Origin: Alphaproteobacteria bacterium
GTDB lineage: Bacteria > Pseudomonadota > Alphaproteobacteria > CAAGCB01 > CAG-977
Length of the DNA stretch: 8,814 nucleotides
Direction of reading: 5' to 3'
Assembly (NCBI GenBank): GCA_021639925.1
Contig: JAJXEL010000089.1
Location: 1-8,814 of the forward strand
Positions 1 to 3,645 of this stretch are shown here, piece by piece. The notes below the pieces were generated by a model. That model ran no database searches. It was not told where the DNA came from and saw only the letters and a program-made list of their open reading frames with translations. Both the position numbers and the translations under genes were made by a program. Numbering within the stretch: the first letter of the stretch is position 1; the number at the start of each line of letters is the position of its first letter.

Positions 1-54
1 CGCGAAGGCGGCCGTACCGTCGGCGCCGGCGTCGTCGCTAAAATTATTGAGTAA
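1..54 (+). CDS. tuf: Elongation factor Tu, C-terminal end (partial)
   Basis: Only the last 17 codons and the TAA stop are present. They read REGGRTVGAGVVAKIIE, the very conserved C-terminus of EF-Tu domain III (family knowledge: the GRTVGAGVV segment closes the last beta-barrel). EF-Tu is the cytoplasmic GTPase that delivers aminoacyl-tRNA to the ribosome. A tuf gene just before tRNA-Trp–secE–nusG is a common bacterial arrangement, which supports the call. The start and GTPase domain lie outside the window, so whether this is the only tuf copy cannot be seen. A strong terminator follows the stop codon. Confidence 0.88.
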   Translation, partial: REGGRTVGAGVVAKIIE

Positions 55-55
55 T

Positions 56-73
56 ATTTGAAATTTTTCAAAT
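56..73. repeat. Perfect AT-rich inverted repeat after tuf
   Basis: ATTTGAAA-TT-TTTCAAAT is an 8-bp perfect inverted repeat with a 2-nt centre, starting one base after the tuf stop codon. It could be a weak hairpin at the tuf mRNA 3' end or a protein-binding dyad. Its right arm overlaps the candidate -35 box at 67-72. AT-rich spacers produce such dyads by chance, so the function is open. Confidence 0.4.
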
Positions 74-95
74 TTTCTACTTGATTTTTTATAAA
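67..95 (+). promoter_or_regulatory. Candidate sigma-70 promoter for tRNA-Trp/secE/nusG
   Basis: TTCAAA (67-72), a 17-nt spacer and TATAAA (90-95) give 4/6 and 5/6 matches to the housekeeping consensus at the ideal spacing. The stretch upstream is AT-rich. Transcription would begin near 101-103, inside the 5' arm of the tuf terminator, so the new transcript could not form that hairpin. The downstream operon needs either this promoter or readthrough. The AT-rich context makes chance matches likely, so this is only a candidate. Confidence 0.35.
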
Positions 96-128
96 GGGAC
101 GGGTAGTTTTACTCGTCCCTTTTATTTT
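93..128 (+). terminator. Rho-independent terminator of tuf
   Basis: A 13-bp stem pairs 93-105 with 110-122 around a GTTT loop (106-109). The arms read AAAGGGACGGGTA and TACTCGTCCCTTT, with one G·T wobble. The 3' arm runs into TTTATTTT (to 128), the expected U-rich tail. This is a textbook intrinsic terminator ending the tuf transcript, 39 nt after its stop codon. The flanking A and T runs could make it partly bidirectional, but no convergent gene is present. Confidence 0.9.
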
Positions 129-155
129 GGACAAAGGGATTATCTGATGCGGTTT

Positions 156-231
156 AGGGGTATAGCTCAATTGGTAGAGCACCGGTCTCCAAAACCGGGG
201 GTTGCGGGTTCGATTCCTACTGCCCCTGCCA
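156..231 (+). tRNA. trnW: tRNA-Trp (anticodon CCA)
   Basis: A complete 76-nt cloverleaf. The acceptor stem is 156-162/221-227 with one U·G pair, the D stem GCTC/GAGC is 165-168/177-180, and the anticodon stem CCGGT/ACCGG encloses loop CTCCAAA (187-193). The anticodon CCA (189-191) reads UGG. The variable loop has 5 nt, and the T loop TTCGATT sits at 209-215. Discriminator G228 and an encoded CCA (229-231) follow. One oddity is the T stem (204-208/216-220), which has a C205•A219 opposition (standard positions 50•64) where the pair is normally Watson-Crick. The secE start is only 24 nt downstream, so the tRNA is probably processed from a tRNA–secE–nusG precursor. Confidence 0.96.
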
Positions 232-255
232 ACCGCCTAATTTAGGAAATTTTTT

Positions 256-453
256 ATGGCAAAAGTTCATCCCGTATTGTTTTTACGTCAAGTCCGACAG
301 GAAGTCGGCAAGGTCGTATGGCCTACGCGCAAAGAAACAATGATGTCCACAATGATGGTCGTGTTGTTTACGGTATGTGCGACGCTGTTCTTTTTTGTTG
401 TTGATCAGGTGATTGCTTATATCATGAAACTGATCCTCGGTTTGGGAGGTTAG
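256..453 (+). CDS. secE: Preprotein translocase subunit SecE
   Basis: SecE is the small essential subunit of the SecYEG channel in the inner membrane. It clamps SecY and supports export and membrane insertion. This 65-residue protein is the short, single-span form common outside the enteric bacteria. An amphipathic N-terminal part (FLRQVRQEVGKVVWPTRKET) carries the family hallmark WP at residues 22-23. One hydrophobic helix covers about residues 32-61 (MMVVLFTVCATLFFFVVD and onward). AGGAA at 244-248 lies 7 nt before the ATG and fixes the start. The gene sits between tRNA-Trp and nusG, the usual secE–nusG pair, with 3 nt between its stop codon and the nusG start. Confidence 0.96.
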   Translation: MAKVHPVLFLRQVRQEVGKVVWPTRKETMMSTMMVVLFTVCATLFFFVVDQVIAYIMKLILGLGG

Positions 454-456
454 GCT

Positions 457-987
457 ATGGCCGCCCGTTGGTATGTTTTACACGTATATTCAGGTTTTGA
501 AAAAAAAGTCGCCGAGTCGATTCAGGAATTTGCCGCTCAAAAAGGTATGGCCGATTCTTTCGAACAGGTTTTAGTTCCGACGGAAGAAGTCGTTGAAGTC
601 CGCCGCGGCGCGAAGGTTAATTCCGAACGCAAGTTTTTTCCGGGATATGTCCTGGTAAAGATGGAAATGACGGACGAAACGTGGCATTTGGTTAAAAATA
701 CGCCGAAGGTGACGGGCTTCCTGGGCGGACGCGAACGTCCGACTCCGATTTCCGAAGCCGAAGCGCAGCGTATCCTGCATCAGGTCAGCGAAGGCGTCGA
801 ACGTCCCAAAAATTCTGTTTCTTATGATGTGGGCGAACAGGTACGCGTCGTTGACGGTCCGTTTGCTTCCTTTATCGGTTTTGTCGAAGAAACGGACGAC
901 GAAAAAGCGCGTTTAAAAGTTTCCGTTTCCATTTTCGGCCGTTCGACTCCGGTTGAACTGGAATATTCCCAGGTCGAAAAAGTATAA
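457..987 (+). CDS. nusG: Transcription termination/antitermination protein NusG
   Basis: NusG binds the clamp region of RNA polymerase, suppresses pausing, and links the polymerase to Rho or to ribosomal protein S10. The length of 176 residues is typical. The NGN domain spans about residues 3-115: it opens WYVLHVYSGFEKKV and carries the signature RKFFPGYVLVKM at 58-69. The KOW domain follows at about 122-176, with GEQVRVVDGPFASFIGFV and then IFGRSTPVELEY at 159-170. The Shine-Dalgarno GGGAGG (444-449) lies inside the end of secE, 7 nt from the ATG, so the two genes are probably translationally coupled. Its polymerase partner genes rpoB and rpoC lie downstream in the same cluster. Confidence 0.97.
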   Translation: MAARWYVLHVYSGFEKKVAESIQEFAAQKGMADSFEQVLVPTEEVVEVRRGAKVNSERKFFPGYVLVKMEMTDETWHLVKNTPKVTGFLGGRERPTPISEAEAQRILHQVSEGVERPKNSVSYDVGEQVRVVDGPFASFIGFVEETDDEKARLKVSVSIFGRSTPVELEYSQVEKV

Positions 988-1009
988 CAATTTACGGCGC
1001 TGAAACCGG

Positions 1010-1067
1010 CTGGCGGTTCGTTCCGGCCAGTGCCTTTGCGGAAGATAAGCCATTATCGCACCGCAAG
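1010..1067 (+). promoter_or_regulatory. Structured rplK leader, candidate L1 feedback target
   Basis: Two hairpins fill the nusG–rplK gap. The first pairs 1010-1016 with 1023-1030 (CTGGC+GG/CC+GCCAG, one bulged G1025) around loop TTCGTT. The second pairs TTGCGG (1036-1041) with CCGCAA (1061-1066), then an internal loop (AA/GCA), then GATAA (1044-1048) with TTATC (1053-1057) around GCCA. Neither has a U-run, so they are not terminators. In well-studied bacteria, L1 represses rplK–rplA by binding a leader that mimics its 23S rRNA site. The position fits that role, but I did not establish rRNA similarity. The rplK ribosome site (1095-1099) lies 28 nt past the second hairpin. Confidence 0.5.
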
Positions 1068-1105
1068 CCTTAAAACGAATCGAACTTTTTATACAGAGGT
1101 ACACA

Positions 1106-1534
1106 ATGGCAAAAAAAATTGTCGGGTATATTAAATTGCAAATCCCGGCCGGAAAAGCTAATCCTTCTCCTCCCGTCGGTCCGGCGCTGGGGCAGCGCGG
1201 CCTGAACATCATGGAATTCTGCAAAGCTTTTAACGCCGCGACGCAGAAAATGGAACCGGGTATGCCGATTCCCGTCGTGATTACGGCCTATGCCGACCGT
1301 ACGTTTTCTTTCGTTACAAAAATGCCGCCCGTAAGCTACTTTATTATTAAGGCTTCCGGTCTGTCGAAAGGGTCCAAAGAACCCGGCCGTTCCAAAGTCG
1401 GTAAAATTACCAAGGCGCAGGTTCAGGAAATCGCCGAAAAGAAAATGCCGGATTTGAACTGTTCAACGGTTGAATCCGCCATGAATATGGTGATGGGCCA
1501 GGCTCGTTCTATGGGCATTGAAGTCGTGGAGTAA
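1106..1534 (+). CDS. rplK: 50S ribosomal protein L11
   Basis: L11 binds the GTPase-associated centre of 23S rRNA at the base of the stalk. It takes part in factor-dependent GTP hydrolysis and, where RelA is present, in the stringent response. The 142 residues match the normal length. The N-terminal domain shows the proline-rich NPSPPVGPALGQRG (19-32), the region contacted by thiostrepton-type antibiotics, followed by NIMEFCKAFNAAT. The C-terminal RNA-binding domain starts near residue 75 and includes ASGLSKGSKEPG and VGKITKAQVQEIA. AGAGG at 1095-1099, 6 nt before the ATG, supports the start. The rplA start is 6 nt past the stop codon, so the two genes form a coupled pair. Confidence 0.98.
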   Translation: MAKKIVGYIKLQIPAGKANPSPPVGPALGQRGLNIMEFCKAFNAATQKMEPGMPIPVVITAYADRTFSFVTKMPPVSYFIIKASGLSKGSKEPGRSKVGKITKAQVQEIAEKKMPDLNCSTVESAMNMVMGQARSMGIEVVE

Positions 1535-1540
1535 CGGATA

Positions 1541-2251
1541 ATGGCAAAATTAGGTAAACGCTTAACGAGTGCGTATAAAACCGTTGATAACTTAAAAGCT
1601 TATGATCTTGATGAAGCCATCGCCGTTTTAAAAGCGGCTCCGAAAGCTAAATTTGACGAAACCGTTGAAATCGTTATGGGATTAAACGTTGATCCGCGTC
1701 AGGCGGATCAGATGATCCGCGGCGTCGTCGGGTTGCCGAACGGAACGGGTAAAACGGTGCGCGTCGCCGTTTTCGCCAAAGGCCCGAAAGCCGAAGAAGC
1801 GAAAAAAGCCGGCGCCGACGTTGTCGGAGCGGAAGATTTGATGGAAACCGTTTTAGCCGGTAAAATCGAATTTGACCGCTGCATTGCAACGCCCGACATG
1901 ATGGGTGTCGTCGGCCGTCTGGGTAAAGTTTTGGGGCCCCGCGGCCTGATGCCGAACCCGAAGCTGGGAACCGTGACGATGGACGTCGCCAATGCCGTCA
2001 AGGCCGTTAAAGCCGGTCAGGTCGAATACCGCGTTGAAGCGGCCGGCCAGATTCACGCCGGCGTCGGCAAGATCAGCTTTACCGAAGCCCAGATCAAAGA
2101 AAACATTTTGACTTTTGCGCAGGCTGTTTTAAAAGCCAAACCGTCCAGCGTCAAAGGAACGTATTTAAAACGCGTTGCTTTGAGCACGACTCAGGGCGTC
2201 GGCGTAAAAGTTTCCGTTTCCAATCTTGCTTCTTTGGCAAGCGGAAACTAA
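1541..2251 (+). CDS. rplA: 50S ribosomal protein L1
   Basis: L1 forms the mobile stalk beside the ribosomal E site, assists release of deacylated tRNA, and in many bacteria represses its own operon by binding the mRNA leader. The 236 residues are close to the family norm. The protein has the L1 two-domain layout: domain I from the N- and C-terminal parts and an inserted domain II in the middle. Recognisable segments are MGLNVDPRQADQMIRG (46-61), LPNGTGKTVRVAVFAKG (65-81) and the signature beginning GRLGKVLGPRGLMPNPK at 125. GGAG at 1528-1531, at the end of rplK, lies 9 nt before the ATG. The final ten residues (SNLASLASGN) look like a short unstructured tail. Confidence 0.98.
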   Translation: MAKLGKRLTSAYKTVDNLKAYDLDEAIAVLKAAPKAKFDETVEIVMGLNVDPRQADQMIRGVVGLPNGTGKTVRVAVFAKGPKAEEAKKAGADVVGAEDLMETVLAGKIEFDRCIATPDMMGVVGRLGKVLGPRGLMPNPKLGTVTMDVANAVKAVKAGQVEYRVEAAGQIHAGVGKISFTEAQIKENILTFAQAVLKAKPSSVKGTYLKRVALSTTQGVGVKVSVSNLASLASGN

Positions 2252-2262
2252 TTAAAAGGATA

Positions 2263-2313
2263 CCGGCCGGAAACGGCCGGGACGAGGGAAAACCGGATTT
2301 TCCGGCTTTCCCT
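2263..2313 (+). other. Two GC-rich hairpins after rplA, no U-run
   Basis: CCGGCCG-GAAA-CGGCCGG (2263-2280) is a perfect 7-bp stem with a GNRA tetraloop. The second stem pairs GAGGGAAA-CCGGA with TCCGG-TTTCCCT over 2285-2313, broken by one A•C mismatch (2292/2306) and closed by a 3-nt loop. Neither is followed by a T-run, so they are not classical intrinsic terminators. They may shield the rplKA 3' end, mark an RNase site, or form the outer part of the rplJ leader. The stems are seen in the sequence; the roles are guesses. Confidence 0.5.
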
Positions 2314-2316
2314 TCG

Positions 2317-2452
2317 CCTGTCCAAGACTGTAGGTGCGGTTTTACTTTCGGGTATGACCGTTTAAAGGAAAGGTTCGCCGCCTGCATAGACAGAGGTACA
2401 AGTTTTTTAGCCGCTCCGTTGGAATGGTTTATGGCTTGAGCTTTTGGACAGG
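2317..2452 (+). promoter_or_regulatory. L10-type autoregulatory mRNA leader of rplJL
   Basis: The segments CTGTCCAAGACTGTAGGTG (2318-2336) and GCCTGCATAGACAGAGG (2380-2396) pair with each other. CTGTC/GACAG forms an outer helix, and CTGTAGG-type pairing with CCTGCA forms an inner helix. Between them is an asymmetric internal loop (6 versus 2 nt), the kind of site where L10 leaders form a bend. CGGT/ACCG (2337-2340/2357-2360) adds a branch, followed by TTTAAAGGAAAGG. The wording matches L10 leaders known upstream of rplJ in alphaproteobacteria. In Escherichia coli, the L10–L12 complex binds such a site about 140 nt before rplJ and blocks its translation, and the distance here is similar. A competing 11-bp helix (2317-2327 with 2442-2452) is also possible. 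Confidence 0.72.
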
Positions 2453-2456
2453 AACG

Positions 2457-2518
2457 GCTTTCAGCATGGGGCTGAAAGCTGAGAGTAACTGAACTTCCGC
2501 CGTTTTTTTGCGCGGAAG
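2457..2518 (+). promoter_or_regulatory. Two hairpins before the rplJ ribosome site
   Basis: GCTTTCAGC (2457-2465) and GCTGAAAGC (2471-2479) make a perfect 9-bp stem with loop ATGGG. CTTCCGC (2494-2500) and GCGGAAG (2512-2518) make a 7-bp stem enclosing seven T's. The second ends 6 nt before the rplJ Shine-Dalgarno AGAGGA (2525-2530). Its CTTCC arm could alternatively pair with the GAAGAGG that contains the ribosome site. They are probably the expression-platform side of the L10 leader (inference). Confidence 0.5.
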
Positions 2519-2537
2519 GAATGAAGAGGATACAAAA

Positions 2538-3023
2538 GTGAAACGTGAACAAAAAGCTGAATTGCGTTCCAAAATGAACGAAGACTTCAGCGAAGCCGGG
2601 CTGGTTGTCGTTACCCATTATTCGGGATTGACGGTTGCCGAAATGTCGGCTTTGCGTGACGCCGTTCGCAAACAGGACGCAAAGTTTCGCGTGACAAAAA
2701 ACCGTATTACTCGTCTTGCTCTTGCTGGAACACAGTATGAACAGCTGGCAGATCTGATGGTCGGTCCGACGGCGATTTCTTATTCCGTTGATCCGATCGC
2801 GGCTGCCAAAGCGGTTGTCGAATTCGCCAAAAAGAATGAAAAACTGATCATTCGCGGCGGCATCATGAACGGAAAGGTTTTGTCCGTGGCCGAAGTAAAG
2901 GCTTTGGGCGAACTGCCGTCTATGGACGAACTGCGCGGCAAACTGGTCGGTTTGATTCAGGCGCCTGCGGCTCAGATCGCTCGTGTGTTCAAGGCTTATG
3001 CCGACAAGGAACAGGCTGCGTAA
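2538..3023 (+). CDS. rplJ: 50S ribosomal protein L10
   Basis: L10 anchors L7/L12 dimers on the 23S rRNA stalk base and, with L12, represses its own mRNA in known systems. I choose the GTG at 2538: AGAGGA (2525-2530) lies 7 nt before it, and the protein then begins MKREQKAELRSKMNEDF, as L10 should. An upstream in-frame TTG at 2508 lies inside a hairpin and has no ribosome site. This gives 161 residues. The N-terminal rRNA-binding domain includes VVTHYSGLTVAEMSALR and FRVTKNRITRLAL (50-62). The C-terminal part ELPSMDELRGKL to DKEQAA is as short as in Escherichia coli, which suggests two L12 dimers per L10 (inference). rplL follows 91 nt downstream. Confidence 0.96.
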   Translation: MKREQKAELRSKMNEDFSEAGLVVVTHYSGLTVAEMSALRDAVRKQDAKFRVTKNRITRLALAGTQYEQLADLMVGPTAISYSVDPIAAAKAVVEFAKKNEKLIIRGGIMNGKVLSVAEVKALGELPSMDELRGKLVGLIQAPAAQIARVFKAYADKEQAA

Positions 3024-3037
3024 TTATTTGCTTGTCA

Positions 3038-3082
3038 CGGGGGAATATTTCCCCGCTTAAAAAAATCAGTGCCGGAAGGCAC
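3038..3082 (+). other. Two small hairpins between rplJ and rplL
   Basis: CGGGGGA/TTTCCCCG pairs 3038-3044 with 3049-3055 (one G·T), and is followed by an A-run rather than a T-run. GTGCC-GGAA-GGCAC (3069-3082) is a 5-bp stem with a GNRA-type loop. They fill most of the 91-nt gap. L12 is needed in several copies per L10, so structures here could affect RNA stability or separate initiation at rplL. That role is inferred. Confidence 0.5.
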
Positions 3083-3114
3083 ATGTCTTAAACTATTAAA
3101 CGGAGTTAAATAAA

Positions 3115-3486
3115 ATGGCTGATCTCGCCAAAATCGTTGATGAATTGTCTGCTTTGACAGTGTTGGAAGCTGCCGAACTGTCCAAAATGCTGGAAGAAAA
3201 ATGGGGCGTTTCCGCCGCTGCCCCGGTCGCTGTCGCCGCTGCCGGCGCTGCGGGCGCTGCTCCTGCGGAAGAAAAGACGGAATTTGATGTTGTTCTGGCC
3301 GAAGCCGGCGCAAACAAAATCAACGTCATTAAGGAAGTCCGCGCGATTACCGGTCTGGGCCTGAAAGAAGCTAAAGACCTGGTTGAAGGCGCGCCGAAGA
3401 CGGTTAAAGAAGGCGTTTCCAAAGAAGATGCCGAAAAATTCAAAAAGCAGCTTGAAGCTGCCGGCGCTAAGGTCGAAGTTAAGTAA
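3115..3486 (+). CDS. rplL: 50S ribosomal protein L7/L12
   Basis: L7/L12 is the multicopy acidic stalk protein that recruits and stimulates translational GTPases such as EF-Tu, EF-G and IF2. The 123 residues match the usual length. Three parts are visible. The N-terminal dimerisation and L10-binding domain (1-33) contains LAKIVDELSALTVLEAAELS. An Ala/Pro/Gly-rich flexible hinge runs from about 34 to 52. The C-terminal factor-binding domain (about 54-123) contains EFDVVLAEAGANKINVIKEV, then ITGLGLKEAKDLVEGAPK. GGAG at 3102-3105 lies 9 nt before the ATG. The alanine-rich hinge makes the DNA at about 3209-3268 a low-complexity GCT/GCC stretch, which is normal for this gene. Confidence 0.98.
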   Translation: MADLAKIVDELSALTVLEAAELSKMLEEKWGVSAAAPVAVAAAGAAGAAPAEEKTEFDVVLAEAGANKINVIKEVRAITGLGLKEAKDLVEGAPKTVKEGVSKEDAEKFKKQLEAAGAKVEVK

Positions 3487-3509
3487 TTGCTTTGATCTGT
3501 TGATTTTAG

Positions 3510-3551
3510 GGATCGGACGAAAGGCTGAAAACCGGCTTTTTCGACCGATCC
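3510..3551 (+). other. Long imperfect hairpin between rplL and rpoB
   Basis: GGATCGG (3510-3516) pairs perfectly with CCGATCC (3545-3551). An A•A mismatch follows, then CGAAA with TTTCG, a bulge, and GGCTG with CCGGC, closed by an AAAA-type loop (3528-3532). The stem has about 17 pairs. The next bases are TTGAAGTC, with no U-run, so it is a poor terminator. In Escherichia coli the rplL–rpoB gap holds an attenuator and an RNase III-cleaved hairpin that lower rpoBC expression relative to rplJL. This hairpin sits in the equivalent place. The rest of the 159-nt gap shows no clear promoter. Confidence 0.6.
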
Positions 3552-3645
3552 TTGAAGTCGTCTTGAATGTCTTTCGCGCCTTGGGGCATTCGTAAACTGT
3601 TAAAGGCGTTAAGAATTTTATCTTTTTCAGGAATGGGGAGCTGTT

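Noticed and set aside
1090..1095. TATACA as a -10 box for rplK
   Set aside because: Transcription would start at about the rplK start codon, leaving out its AGAGG ribosome site, and no -35 is visible.
1093..2400. Shared 11-mer ACAGAGGTACA at 1093-1103 and 2390-2400
   Set aside because: Several shared 11-mers are expected by chance in a window this size, and the two copies play different roles: the rplK ribosome site versus the 3' arm of the L10 leader element.
2424..2492. 22-codon ORF (starting MVYGLSFW) in the rplJ leader, a possible leader peptide
   Set aside because: There is no proper ribosome site, no run of regulatory codons, and the frame overlaps a perfect hairpin. The L10-leader explanation is better supported.
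2508..2537. Upstream TTG start for rplJ
   Set aside because: It lies inside the hairpin at 2494-2518 with no ribosome site, and the added residues are not L10-like. The GTG at 2538 has a well-placed AGAGGA.
3209..3268. GCT/GCC-rich low-complexity stretch
   Set aside because: It encodes the Ala-rich hinge of L7/L12, a normal property of that gene.
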